Shown in pieces: positions 45,437 to 54,465 of a stretch of 64,000 nucleotides of DNA (its first letter is position 1; every line of letters begins with the position of its first letter). The translations under genes and the position numbers were made by a program. Source of the DNA: Pseudomonas lundensis (GTDB lineage: Bacteria; Pseudomonadota; Gammaproteobacteria; Pseudomonadales; Pseudomonadaceae). The notes beneath the pieces are model-generated. The model was given only the letters and a program-made list of their open reading frames with translations, had not been told where the DNA came from and did no database searches. The stretch lies in assembly GCF_002269125.1 (NCBI RefSeq), contig NZ_NQKI01000007.1, positions 1 to 64,000 of the forward strand, written 5' to 3'.

Positions 45437-46315
45437 TTAGTGCTCGGGATGCTCGTCAACGTCATCCTGTTGCACGATCACCGTGCAGGTGGTGCCGGCG
45501 GCGAGCAGGAAACCCTCGGGGATTTCGTCGATGTGGATACGCACCGGCACCCGCTGGGCCAGACGCACCCAGTTGAATGTCGGGTTAACGTCGGCCACCA
45601 GCTCGCGGCTTTCGGGGTTATCCCGGTCGTAGATGCCGCGCGAGATGCTTTCGACGTGGCCTTTGAGCACTTCGCCGCTCATCATTTGCAGTTCGGCTTT
45701 ATCACCCACACGAATGTGCGGCAGTTTGGTTTCTTCGAAGAAGCCATACACCCAGAACGAGTCTTTATCGACCACCGCCATTTTCGGATCGCCGACCCGT
45801 GCGTAGTCGCCACGGTGCACATTCAGGTTGGTGACGTAACCATCGACCGTGGCCAGCACTTTGGTGCGCTTGAGGTTGAGCTGCGCGGCATCGAGCTGGG
45901 CCAGGGCATGCTGGTAATCGGCCAGGGCCGAATCAGCGATGTTGCTGGCGTCGTCACGGTTTTCCTTTGAGATCACCAGGTTGTCCATGTCCGCCCGGCG
46001 ATGGGCGTTGAGCTTGCGCATCTCCCAGGTGGCCTTGCGCGAGGCAACGAGCGACTGGGCCTGTTTGACGGCAATTTCGTAATGCTCGGGGTCGATTTCC
46101 AACAGCACATCGCCCTTTTTCACCAACTGGTTGTCCTTGACCGGTACGTTGACCACGTACCCGTTAACATCGGCCGCGACGTTGATGATGTCGGCGCGCA
46201 CCCGGCCATCGCGGGTCCACGGGGTATTCATGTAATGCACCCACAGGGTTCGGCCAATCCATATCGCAAGGGCCAAAACCAGCAAGGTGGCAAGCAGGCT
46301 GAAGAACTTTTTCAT
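45437..46315 (-). CDS. HlyD-type efflux adaptor (AaeA-like)
   Basis: A 292-residue membrane-fusion protein with one N-terminal helix (FFSLLATLLVLALAIWIG). The hallmark TPWTRDGRVRADIINVAADV opens the periplasmic part, followed by GYVVNVPVKDNQLVKKGDVL and VDGYVTNLNVHRGDYA. It belongs to the AaeA/EmrA class that works with FUSC permeases to export aromatic acids and drugs. The start is MKKFFSLLA; upstream in-frame codons are non-conserved. It lies 10 bp after the DUF1656 gene in a four-gene minus-strand operon. Confidence 0.88.
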   Translation of the reverse strand: MKKFFSLLATLLVLALAIWIGRTLWVHYMNTPWTRDGRVRADIINVAADVNGYVVNVPVKDNQLVKKGDVLLEIDPEHYEIAVKQAQSLVASRKATWEMRKLNAHRRADMDNLVISKENRDDASNIADSALADYQHALAQLDAAQLNLKRTKVLATVDGYVTNLNVHRGDYARVGDPKMAVVDKDSFWVYGFFEETKLPHIRVGDKAELQMMSGEVLKGHVESISRGIYDRDNPESRELVADVNPTFNWVRLAQRVPVRIHIDEIPEGFLLAAGTTCTVIVQQDDVDEHPEH

Positions 46316-46325
46316 CGGATCGGTC

Positions 46326-46526
46326 TCAACGGTAAACAGTGAGCGCCATGGCGCCAAAAAGACAAGCAAACAGGCTCAGGCGCAACAACGCCGGGTGCCA
46401 GAAGAAGCGGTACAAGTCGTAGCCGGAAAACAGTCGGTCAAAGCCCCACGCCAACCCCGCCGCGATAAAAAACATCAGGGTCATGGTGGGCATATAGACG
46501 CCGTGGAAGGCGATTTCACGAGGCAT
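46326..46526 (-). CDS. DUF1656 small membrane protein (AaeX-like)
   Basis: A 66-residue protein with two membrane helices, beginning MPREIAFHGVYMPTMTLMFF, typical of DUF1656/AaeX. It sits between the FUSC permease gene, overlapping it by 11 bp, and the HlyD adaptor gene, as in other aae-type operons. Its job is not well defined; it is thought to assist the pump. Confidence 0.85.
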   Translation of the reverse strand: MPREIAFHGVYMPTMTLMFFIAAGLAWGFDRLFSGYDLYRFFWHPALLRLSLFACLFGAMALTVYR

Positions 46527-48702
46527 GTTCAAGTCCTTGCGGCTGCGCGTATGCAGCCAGCGGCGATTGCGGATCCAGCAGTGAGGTACGAATGAAGTGC
46601 AGGTAACTTTGCACCCGGACCAACGCCGAAGTGTCGAAGTTGCGGGCAAACGGTTCATCGGTTGCCTGCACCCGGCCGATGGCATGGTCAACGGCGATCA
46701 GGGCGCGTTCCAGGTTGCTTTCGCCGGGGCTGATAAACAGGCGCACCAGCGCTCGGCCCATGACGCGGATCGCCTGTCGCCAGGGCTGAGATTCGGCGTA
46801 CGCCGGGTGAACCGGCAAAATCGCTTGTTCTTTGCGCAATTCAATAATCGCGTGGCCCACTTCCAGCACCACAAACATCCAGCGCAGCAATGTGCGTTGC
46901 ACTTGCGGCTGACCGGCGGCCAGGCCGTAGGCCTGATTCATCAGGTCGCGGGTGCGGCTTTCGAGACTGGAACTCAAGCCTTTTAACTTGCCACTGATGG
47001 CGTACACCACTTGCTCGCGCAAGTCTTGCTCCAGACGGCTCCATAACCAGCGGCTGTTGGGCGGCAGGATGATTGCGCCCGCTGCGGCGCAGACCAGCAT
47101 GCCGATGACCATCGCGATGTAGTCGTTGATGAACTGGTACGGGTTATAGACGGTCAGGTTGTCCGGCACCGAGCCGGTACTGAAGAAAATCAGCAAGCCC
47201 AGCCCTACACCGGCGTAATTGGCGCGCGAGGTGAGAAAGGAGCCGAGCATGATGACCGGCGTCAACACCAGGCACAGCAACGGAAAACCGTCGACGTGGG
47301 GCAATACGAAGAACATTTCGAAAAAGCCCACTATCGCGCCGATGAACGTCCCGCAGGCCATTTGAAATGCCATGCGTTTGGGGTTCGGCGTCGCAGCAGA
47401 CAGGCCCACCGTGGCTGCGGCAATCAGGGTCATGGTGGCGCCGCTGGGCCAGGCGGTCATCACCCAGTACGTGCCCAGCACCACCAGAATGAACGAGGCG
47501 CGGATGCCCGAGGCCGCCGCCGACCACCAGTTGGTTTGCGAAATAAACGGCTGGTCCCAGCGCTCCCGCTCGTGGGTGTGATCGGCCAGCGAGGCGTGGG
47601 TCAGCGCATAGCTGAGCATGTCGTCGACAAAGCGGTACAACAGCTCATACGCCGTGTTGAAGTCCAGGAAGTCCGAGGGGCTAGGGTCGGTCTCCAGAAA
47701 TTTGACCCGCAGATTGCGTACGTGCTCCGGCAAACCGGCCTTGAACGCAGCCAGTTGTTCGGCCAGCACAGCGGCGTCCTTGTCGGTCAGCGAGCGGCCG
47801 CTGTAGGTGTCGAGCAACTGCGCCAGCAGCTCCAGCTCCGGTTCAATGGCTCCCACCACTTGCACCACGCCACGACTGCGCAGACGGGCCAGCAATTGGT
47901 GCAGCGCGTTGAAGCGCGTGGTGATGGCCATGAACTCGCTGTTAAGACGGCTCAGGCGGCCACTGCGACGGCGCATGTGCGGGTCTTCGAACACGGTCAC
48001 GCTGCGCATGCCTTCAAGCCCGACACTTTCGCCGATGAAGCGCACGTTACTGGCTTCGTAGTCTTCCTGGGTCGACTGGCCGCGCAAGCCCTGCGCCACG
48101 AAACCGGCAAATACGCCGAAGCGCTGGTACAAGGCGTTGTGCATCGCCGCGCCTGCGGTTTTGGGCAGGATCGCGGCACTGATTACTGTTGAGCAAAGGA
48201 TCCCGAGCGAGATTTCCAGCACCCGCCACACCGCGGCCATAAACGCGCCATCAGGGTGCGCCAGCGCGGGCAAGCCCACCATTGCAGCGGTGTAACCGGC
48301 CAGGACAAAGCCATAGGCGCGGAAGTTACGGCAGCGTGCGGCACCGGCCGAGCAGATGCCAACCCAGATCGCCATGGCCCCCAGAAACAACGCCGTGTTC
48401 TGGGCGAATAAGGCAATCAGCGCGACCATCACCGCCGAGCCGGTCAGGGTGCCTAAAAATCGATAAAAACTTTTGGCGAATACCTGACCACTTTGCGGTT
48501 GCATCACGATGAACACGGTGATCATTGCGGTACGCGGCTGCGGCAACTCCAGGCGCATGGCCAGCCACAGGGTCAAAAACGCTGCGACCAGCACTTTGAA
48601 AATATGCACCCAGGTCACGCCATCGCTGCGTGCCCAGTCAAAAAAGCCGCGGCGCCATTCCAGCGAATACAGCCAGCGCACCGGGGCGGGCAAATGGTTC
48701 AT
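46516..48702 (-). CDS. FUSC-family efflux permease (AaeB-like)
   Basis: A 728-residue inner-membrane permease of the FUSC/AaeB family. The first membrane block includes the characteristic RTAMITVFIVMQPQSGQVFA and RFLGTLTGSAVMVALIALFA. A large cytosolic middle (about residues 200-370) follows, then a second membrane block starting near SGIRASFILVVLGTYWVM. Such permeases export aromatic carboxylic acids and similar compounds with an HlyD adaptor and an outer-membrane factor, all present in this operon. Substrate is unknown. Confidence 0.88.
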   Translation of the reverse strand: MNHLPAPVRWLYSLEWRRGFFDWARSDGVTWVHIFKVLVAAFLTLWLAMRLELPQPRTAMITVFIVMQPQSGQVFAKSFYRFLGTLTGSAVMVALIALFAQNTALFLGAMAIWVGICSAGAARCRNFRAYGFVLAGYTAAMVGLPALAHPDGAFMAAVWRVLEISLGILCSTVISAAILPKTAGAAMHNALYQRFGVFAGFVAQGLRGQSTQEDYEASNVRFIGESVGLEGMRSVTVFEDPHMRRRSGRLSRLNSEFMAITTRFNALHQLLARLRSRGVVQVVGAIEPELELLAQLLDTYSGRSLTDKDAAVLAEQLAAFKAGLPEHVRNLRVKFLETDPSPSDFLDFNTAYELLYRFVDDMLSYALTHASLADHTHERERWDQPFISQTNWWSAAASGIRASFILVVLGTYWVMTAWPSGATMTLIAAATVGLSAATPNPKRMAFQMACGTFIGAIVGFFEMFFVLPHVDGFPLLCLVLTPVIMLGSFLTSRANYAGVGLGLLIFFSTGSVPDNLTVYNPYQFINDYIAMVIGMLVCAAAGAIILPPNSRWLWSRLEQDLREQVVYAISGKLKGLSSSLESRTRDLMNQAYGLAAGQPQVQRTLLRWMFVVLEVGHAIIELRKEQAILPVHPAYAESQPWRQAIRVMGRALVRLFISPGESNLERALIAVDHAIGRVQATDEPFARNFDTSALVRVQSYLHFIRTSLLDPQSPLAAYAQPQGLEHAS

Positions 48703-48760
48703 CTACAGGCTCTCAGAATTAGCCATCAGGGGTTTGGACGTCATGGGGTGCTAACGGTCA

Positions 48761-50290
48761 TCAATGGTTGAAGATCGCCATCACCGCAGGCGGTTTGTCC
48801 GGGACGTAACGGTCGTCTTTGGGCACGTCGTTACCTGCCCCGAGGCCGCCACCCAACGCAGTCACCAGCTCGGCGTGAGCACTCAGGCGCGCGGCCTGAA
48901 CCTGCTGCTGGATCTGTTGCTGTTTGAACAGCAGGGTTTGTGCGTTGAGCACGTTGAGGTAGTCGGTCAGGCCGCGCTGGAAAGCGACCATGGCGATGTC
49001 GTAGGTTTTCTGCGCCGCTTCAACCGACTCGGTGGCGAATGCTTGCTGTTTGTCCATCGACTCACGTTTGATCAACTGATCCGAAATGTTCTTGAGCGCA
49101 GTGACCAGCGTCTGGTTGTACTTGGCCACGGCCATGTCATAGCCGCCAGACGCAACGCCCAGTTCGGAGCGCAATCGGCCGCCATCGAAGATCGGCAGGG
49201 TGATGGCCGGGCCCACGTTGTAAGTGAGCTTTTTACCGGTCAGGAACTCCAGAGCCCCACCACCGGTGGCCATGAAACCGATGCTGCCGACCAAATCGAC
49301 GTTAGGGTAAAAACCGGCATGGGCGACGTCAATACCGCGTGCTTGAGCGGCCACTTCCCAGCGGCTGGCGACCACATCAGGGCGTTGACCCAGCAATTGG
49401 GCCGGCAAGGCCGACGGCAATTTGAGTGCGGTGCCCAAGGCCAGTGTCGGGCGTTTCAAACGGGCGCCTTCGCCCGGACCTTTACCTGCCAATGCGGCCA
49501 ACTGATTTCGGGTCAGGGCGATTTCTTCTTCTTGCGCATCGATCTGACGGTGAATCTCAGGCAATGGTGCTTGCGCCTGACTCACTTCGAAATGCGTGCC
49601 GATGCCGCCATCCAGACGCTTTTGCGCCAGATCGAGGATCTGCTCCTGTTGGTGCAGGGTCGATTCAATAATGTCGAGCTGGGCATAGTGCAGCGACAAC
49701 TGGATATAGGCGCGCACCACGTTGTTCTGCAATTCAAGCTGGGCTTGACGAGCTTCTGCGGCACTCATGTGCGCCATGTCCACGGCCTGTTCGGTGGCAT
49801 TGCTTTCGCGGCCCCACAAGTCGAGGGCAAAGCTAAAGCCCAGCGCCGCGTTGTTGTCCCAGGTAGTGGAATTGTCCAGCGCGCCCGGCCCATAGAATTG
49901 ATCAGACGGCCAGTTATGGCGTTTGAGGGTCGACTCGCCATTGATTTGCAGCGACTCGGCAGACTCCGCCACACCCGCCATGGCCTTGGCCTGACGCACG
50001 CGAGCGGCCGCCATGGCCATGGTAGGACTGCCCTGCACCGCGAGGCTGATCCAGGCATCCAGTTGGGGGTCGCCATAGGCGTGCCACCATTGAGCCTTGG
50101 GCCAGTTTGCGTCTTTTGCGGCGGCTTGAATTGCCTCATCCGTGGCCAACGTATTGGCGGGCATCATTTGGCTTTTGGGGCCGATGCCACCGAAACCGAT
50201 ACAGCCGTTTAATGCTAACGATAAAGCCAGAACACTGAGGGCTTTAAGCTCTCTGCTGATGCGACGCGGCACTGCTGCAAATTCCTGCAT
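48761..50290 (-). CDS. NodT-family outer-membrane efflux lipoprotein
   Basis: A TolC-type outer-membrane channel of about 509 residues. The lipoprotein signal ends at LALNGC. Helical-hairpin sequences are AAARVRQAKAMAGVAESAES and AYIQLSLHYAQLDIIESTLH, with duplicated segments in the second half (GGGRLRSELG-like: FDGGRLRSELGVASGGYDMA). It is the first gene of the efflux operon. The start is uncertain: the ATG at 50290 lacks a ribosome-binding site, and a GTG a few codons later has AGGA upstream. The 204-bp gap to the divergent LysR gene should hold both promoters. Confidence 0.85.
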   Translation of the reverse strand: MQEFAAVPRRISRELKALSVLALSLALNGCIGFGGIGPKSQMMPANTLATDEAIQAAAKDANWPKAQWWHAYGDPQLDAWISLAVQGSPTMAMAAARVRQAKAMAGVAESAESLQINGESTLKRHNWPSDQFYGPGALDNSTTWDNNAALGFSFALDLWGRESNATEQAVDMAHMSAAEARQAQLELQNNVVRAYIQLSLHYAQLDIIESTLHQQEQILDLAQKRLDGGIGTHFEVSQAQAPLPEIHRQIDAQEEEIALTRNQLAALAGKGPGEGARLKRPTLALGTALKLPSALPAQLLGQRPDVVASRWEVAAQARGIDVAHAGFYPNVDLVGSIGFMATGGGALEFLTGKKLTYNVGPAITLPIFDGGRLRSELGVASGGYDMAVAKYNQTLVTALKNISDQLIKRESMDKQQAFATESVEAAQKTYDIAMVAFQRGLTDYLNVLNAQTLLFKQQQIQQQVQAARLSAHAELVTALGGGLGAGNDVPKDDRYVPDKPPAVMAIFNH

Positions 50291-50494
50291 GAGGGGGGGA
50301 GGAGGCTTGAGTCGGATAAGTCTATGGGTTGGCAGAGGCAACGATAAGCTGGCATAACTGTGAATCTTTATTACCGTTATCAGGATAATCCGTTGGTCGA
50401 ATGCAGAACCCTCGGTAAACACTGAAACTTCATGTCACAATTTGTTGCTGTCTACGTTGTTGTTGTCCCTTTTATTGCCCTCTGAGAGCACCCC

Positions 50495-51427
50495 ATGGAC
50501 ACCTTGCAAAACATGCGCGCGTTCAGTTGCGTGGCTGAAGCCGGAAGTTTTACGGCTGCAGCCGCCATGCTGGATACCACCACCGCCAACGTGTCGCGCG
50601 CGGTCTCGAACCTTGAGGCCCACCTGCAAACCCGACTGTTGAACCGCACCACCCGACGCATCGCCCTGACCGAAGCGGGTAAGCGGTATTTACTGCGTTG
50701 CGAGCAGATTCTGGCCTATGTAGAAGAAGCCGAAGCAGAAGCCAGCGACGCCCATTCGCGCCCTGCCGGGCAATTGAAAGTGCACACCATGACCGGCATC
50801 GGTCAGCACTTTGTGATCGACGCCATTGCGCGCTACCGCAAGACCCACCCGGACGTGACATTCGACCTGACCCTGGCCAATCGGGTGCCGGACTTGCTCA
50901 ACGAAGGTTATGACGTGTCCATCGTGCTGGCCAGCGAGCTGCCGGACTCGGGTTTTGTGTCCCAGCGTTTGGGCATTACCTACAGCATCGTGTGCGCCTC
51001 ACCGGGTTACGTGAAAGCCAACGGCACCGCGACCAAGCCCAGCGACCTGCTCAATCACGCCTGCCTGCGGTTGGTTAGCCCGGTCATTCCTCTGGATAAA
51101 TGGGTGTTCGACGGCCCTGAAGGCCAGGAAATGGTGCTGATTAACACCTCACCGTTTTTGGTCAACTCGGCTGACGCGATGAAAACCGCGATCACCAGCG
51201 GCATGGGGGTTGGCGTATTGCCGGTGTACGCGGCTATCGACGGCCTTCGCAACGGCACGTTGGTGCGCATGCTGCCCAAGTACCGCTCGCAGGAACTGAA
51301 CCTCTACGCCATCTACCCGTCGCGTCAGTACCTGGATGCGAAGATCAAAACCTGGGTCGAATACCTGCGCGGTTCACTGCCTGAAATTCTGACCGCGCAT
51401 CAGACAGAGCTGGCGACTTATAGCTGA
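50495..51427 (+). CDS. LysR-family regulator of the adjacent efflux operon
   Basis: A 310-residue LysR protein. The helix-turn-helix is in MRAFSCVAEAGSFTAAAAML, then TTTANVSRAVSNLEAHLQ and RLLNRTTRRIALTEAG. The C-terminal ligand-binding domain includes DLTLANRVPDLLNEGYDVSI. It is divergent from the NodT-FUSC-DUF1656-HlyD operon, the usual arrangement for AaeR-type control by aromatic compounds. Start ATG before DTLQNMRAF has CTCTGAGAG upstream. Confidence 0.87.
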   Translation: MDTLQNMRAFSCVAEAGSFTAAAAMLDTTTANVSRAVSNLEAHLQTRLLNRTTRRIALTEAGKRYLLRCEQILAYVEEAEAEASDAHSRPAGQLKVHTMTGIGQHFVIDAIARYRKTHPDVTFDLTLANRVPDLLNEGYDVSIVLASELPDSGFVSQRLGITYSIVCASPGYVKANGTATKPSDLLNHACLRLVSPVIPLDKWVFDGPEGQEMVLINTSPFLVNSADAMKTAITSGMGVGVLPVYAAIDGLRNGTLVRMLPKYRSQELNLYAIYPSRQYLDAKIKTWVEYLRGSLPEILTAHQTELATYS

Positions 51428-51441
51428 AAAGGGGTCTCCCG

Positions 51442-51473
51442 CCCCGGCCCTCTCCCCTGCGAGCGGGCCGGGG
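51442..51473 (+). terminator. GC-rich hairpin after the LysR gene
   Basis: A 9-bp stem CCCCGGCCC/GGGCCGGGG with a 14-base loop, 14 bp after the LysR stop. The motif CCCTCTCCC...GGGGTGAGG resembles an extragenic repeat also seen at about 36227-36254. It may serve as a terminator, but no T-tract follows. Confidence 0.45.
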
Positions 51474-51552
51474 TGAGGTCTCCAGGCGCTGCAATATTCA
51501 GCCATGAATGTTAGCGTGCTCACCTTCCCGACAGCCGATGAGCCTTGTTCCG

Positions 51553-52542
51553 ATGAGCCTTTCCAGCACAAAGAAAACCGTTCTCGCCTTCAGCCGCGTT
51601 ACCCCCGAGATGATTGAGCGCCTGCAAGAGGATTTCAACGTCATCGCGCCCGATCCCACGCTGGGCGATATCAATGAACAGTTCAATCAGGCCCTGCCCC
51701 ATGTGCACGGTTTAATCGGCGTCGGCCGCAAACTGGGTCGCAAGCAACTGGAAAACGCCGGGCAACTGGAGGTAGTGTCCAGCGTGTCGGTGGGTTACGA
51801 CAATTACGACGTCGACTACCTCAATGAGCGTGGAGTCATGCTCACCAACACCCCGGACGTGCTCACCGAAAGCACTGCCGACTTGGGTTTCGCCCTGATC
51901 ATGAGCAGCGCCCGCCGGGTCGCCGAGCTGGATGCCTGGACCAAGGCCGGCCACTGGAAAGCCAGTGTGCCCCCAGCCTTGTTCGGTTGCGATGTGCATG
52001 GCAAAACCCTGGGGATCGTGGGGATGGGCAACATCGGCGCCGCCGTGGCACGCCGAGGTCACTTCGGCTTCAACATGCCGATCATTTACAGCGGCAACAG
52101 CCGCAAGCCCGCGCTTGAGCAAGCGCTGGGCGCGCAATATCGCAGCCTGGAACAGTTGCTGGCCGAAGCCGACTTTGTGTGCCTGGTGGTGCCGTTGAGC
52201 GAGAAAACCCACCACCTGATCGGCCAGCGTGAATTGAAGCTCATGAAGCCAAGCGCGGTGTTGGTGAACATTTCCCGCGGCCCGGTGGTGGACGAAGCTG
52301 CGCTGGTCGAAGCCTTGCAAAACGGCACGATTCGCGGCGCCGGGCTGGACGTATATGAAAAAGAGCCACTCAGCGACTCGCCGCTGTTCCAGCTCAAAAA
52401 CGCCGTCACCCTGCCCCATATCGGCTCCGCCACCCACGAAACCCGCGAAGCCATGGCCAATCGTGCAGTGGCCAACTTGCGCAGCGCGCTGCTTGGGGAA
52501 CGTCCTCAAGATCTGGTCAACCCGCAGGTGTTCAAAGGCTGA
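51553..52542 (+). CDS. D-2-hydroxyacid dehydrogenase (2-ketogluconate/glyoxylate reductase-like)
   Basis: A 329-residue NAD(P)H-dependent reductase of the GhrB/TkrA type, reducing 2-ketogluconate, glyoxylate or hydroxypyruvate. The nucleotide motif is GIVGMGNIGAAVARRG (near 155-170). Catalytic Arg lies in VNISRGPVVDEAAL, Glu in DVYEKEP, and His in LPHIGSATHETR. The start is one of several ATGs; 51553 (MSLSSTKKTVLAFSRV) best fits family length. It is a single gene with an EamA gene convergent downstream. Confidence 0.88.
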   Translation: MSLSSTKKTVLAFSRVTPEMIERLQEDFNVIAPDPTLGDINEQFNQALPHVHGLIGVGRKLGRKQLENAGQLEVVSSVSVGYDNYDVDYLNERGVMLTNTPDVLTESTADLGFALIMSSARRVAELDAWTKAGHWKASVPPALFGCDVHGKTLGIVGMGNIGAAVARRGHFGFNMPIIYSGNSRKPALEQALGAQYRSLEQLLAEADFVCLVVPLSEKTHHLIGQRELKLMKPSAVLVNISRGPVVDEAALVEALQNGTIRGAGLDVYEKEPLSDSPLFQLKNAVTLPHIGSATHETREAMANRAVANLRSALLGERPQDLVNPQVFKG

Positions 52543-52554
52543 CGCCTCGCAGCT

Positions 52555-53451
52555 TCACGCCACTTTGGCCTGCAACACCGACGGTGCGGGCTTGCGGAAC
52601 ACCAGCACGTTGCCGAGCATCACCAGCACCAGGCCCATCAGGGCCGGTGCTGTCCACTGATAGCCTTCGGCAAAGGCCGACACATTCAGCGCCACCAACG
52701 GGAACAGCACCGTGCAATAGGCGGCGCGCTCCGGGCCCATGCGCCCTACCAGCGTCAAGTAAGCCGTAAAGCCGATCACCGATCCGGGAATCACCAGGTA
52801 CAGCAACGAGCCGACATAGCGGGTGTTCCATTCCATGTCGAACGGGATGCCCCGTATCGCGCAGTACAGCGCCAGCATACTTGCCCCATAGAGCATCCCC
52901 CAGGCGTTGGTGGTCAGGGGTTTGAGGCCCGCCTTTTGTTGCAGGCTCGACAGCAGGTTGCCTGCCGAAAAACACATCGTCCCCAGCAAGGCCAGTCCCA
53001 ACCCCAGCAAGGTGGCGGGCGTGGCCGTGTGCGCGCTCAGCTCGGGCCAGAACAGAAACCCCAAGCCCAGCATGCCCAACCCACCCCCCAGCAACACGTT
53101 GCGGGCGATTTTCTGCTTGAAGAAGATCCGCGCGTTTAACGCGTTCCATACCGTGGCCGTGGAAAACACCACCGCGATCAACCCCGTGGTCACCCATTGG
53201 CTGGCGGTCAAAAAACACAGGAAGTTCACGCAAAACAGGCACAGCCCCTGCGCGAGACAAATCAGGTGCCCGCGCCGGTTCATGACCTGCAATTTACGGC
53301 TGAGCAACAACAGCGCAAACAGCACCAACGCCGCCAGCCCAAAGCGATAAACGATGGATACCGGGATCGCCACGACGCCCAGTTGCAGCTTGAGGGCGAT
53401 CCAGGTGGTGCCCCAGATCAATACGGTCAATAAGTACAGGGACAAGTTCAT
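52555..53451 (-). CDS. EamA-family (DMT) transporter
   Basis: A 298-residue ten-helix drug/metabolite transporter with two EamA repeats. The first starts MNLSLYLLTVLIWGTTWIAL and the second around TTNAWGMLYGASMLALYCAI; WNTRYVGSLLYLVIPGSVIG is typical. AGGAG precedes the chosen ATG. The substrate could be an amino acid or drug; nothing in sequence decides. The AraC gene is divergent and likely regulates it. Confidence 0.87.
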   Translation of the reverse strand: MNLSLYLLTVLIWGTTWIALKLQLGVVAIPVSIVYRFGLAALVLFALLLLSRKLQVMNRRGHLICLAQGLCLFCVNFLCFLTASQWVTTGLIAVVFSTATVWNALNARIFFKQKIARNVLLGGGLGMLGLGFLFWPELSAHTATPATLLGLGLALLGTMCFSAGNLLSSLQQKAGLKPLTTNAWGMLYGASMLALYCAIRGIPFDMEWNTRYVGSLLYLVIPGSVIGFTAYLTLVGRMGPERAAYCTVLFPLVALNVSAFAEGYQWTAPALMGLVLVMLGNVLVFRKPAPSVLQAKVA

Positions 53452-53585
53452 GGCGCACTCCTGAAAAAGGCGTTCAGTGTGCCGCCGCTTCGGTGGACGC
53501 ACTTGCAGATTCTTGCGCTTTTGTTGTGCGGGGGCTGGCAGTGCGTACCCGCAGGAGTAGGATGCAAAACGTTGGAGAACTGACC

Positions 53586-54461
53586 ATGCCTGCTTTCGAT
53601 ACCCTGCAAGTGTTTCAATCCATGAGCCGCTCGCCCAATGCTCGCCTTGAGCACAGTGCCGAGCTCGGTGACGGCATGGCCGCAGCCCTATGGACCAACC
53701 ATCACGACGCCCGTGACTACGAAGCGCCGCCCCATCACACGTTGTCGTGCTACATCTCGGGTGGCACCGGTACGTTTCGCCGTGACCAGCCGGGCGCCAA
53801 GGGTGCGCCGGGCAAACTCTGCGTGTTGCCCGCCGAGCATGCTTCAGCCTGGGTAATCAACGGCGCAATTCGCCTGGCCCATGTGTACGTCAGTCAGGAG
53901 CAATTCGCACTCGGTTGCATGCGCTTACTGGACACGGAACCGCGCACCCTGCAATTGCGCGAGTTCACGTTTCTGGACGATGCTCAGCAGACTCAGCGCT
54001 TTCATCAATTGTTGAAACTCAACTGGGCCGAACCGGGGGAGCGCCTGCTGACCAGCAGCCTGGCCAATGAATTGCTCGATCACGCGGTACTGAGTCAGGT
54101 CGGGAGGCGCGACGGCTTGCAACTCAAGGGCGGGCTGGCAGCGTATCAACGTCGCCACCTGGTCGAAATCATCGAGCAGCAATTGGCCGAGCCGTTAAGC
54201 ATCGGCCAACTGGCAGCGCAGTGCGCGTTGTCGCCCTATCACTTCGCGCGGATGTTTCGCGAAAGCTTCGGTGTCGCGCCGCACCAATACGTCTGCGCGA
54301 GACGGCTGAACCGGGCACAGGATTTACTGCGCCACAGCCCCCTGGCGCTGGGCGAGATTGCACTGGCCTGCGGTTTTGCCAGCGCCAGCCACTTCACCCA
54401 TCGGTTCAAGCAAGCCCTGGGGGCAACGCCGGGGCAGTACCGCGCGGCGTTCAGGCCCTGA
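53586..54461 (+). CDS. AraC-family regulator
   Basis: A 291-residue AraC/XylS regulator. An N-terminal cupin-like effector domain (EAPPHHTLSCYISGGTGTFR) is followed by two C-terminal helix-turn-helices: IGQLAAQCALSPYHFARMF and LGEIALACGFASASHFTHRF. The start has GGAG eight bases upstream; an earlier ATG at 53562 is possible. It is divergent from the EamA transporter gene, which it probably controls. Confidence 0.87.
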   Translation: MPAFDTLQVFQSMSRSPNARLEHSAELGDGMAAALWTNHHDARDYEAPPHHTLSCYISGGTGTFRRDQPGAKGAPGKLCVLPAEHASAWVINGAIRLAHVYVSQEQFALGCMRLLDTEPRTLQLREFTFLDDAQQTQRFHQLLKLNWAEPGERLLTSSLANELLDHAVLSQVGRRDGLQLKGGLAAYQRRHLVEIIEQQLAEPLSIGQLAAQCALSPYHFARMFRESFGVAPHQYVCARRLNRAQDLLRHSPLALGEIALACGFASASHFTHRFKQALGATPGQYRAAFRP

Positions 54462-54465
54462 GGGA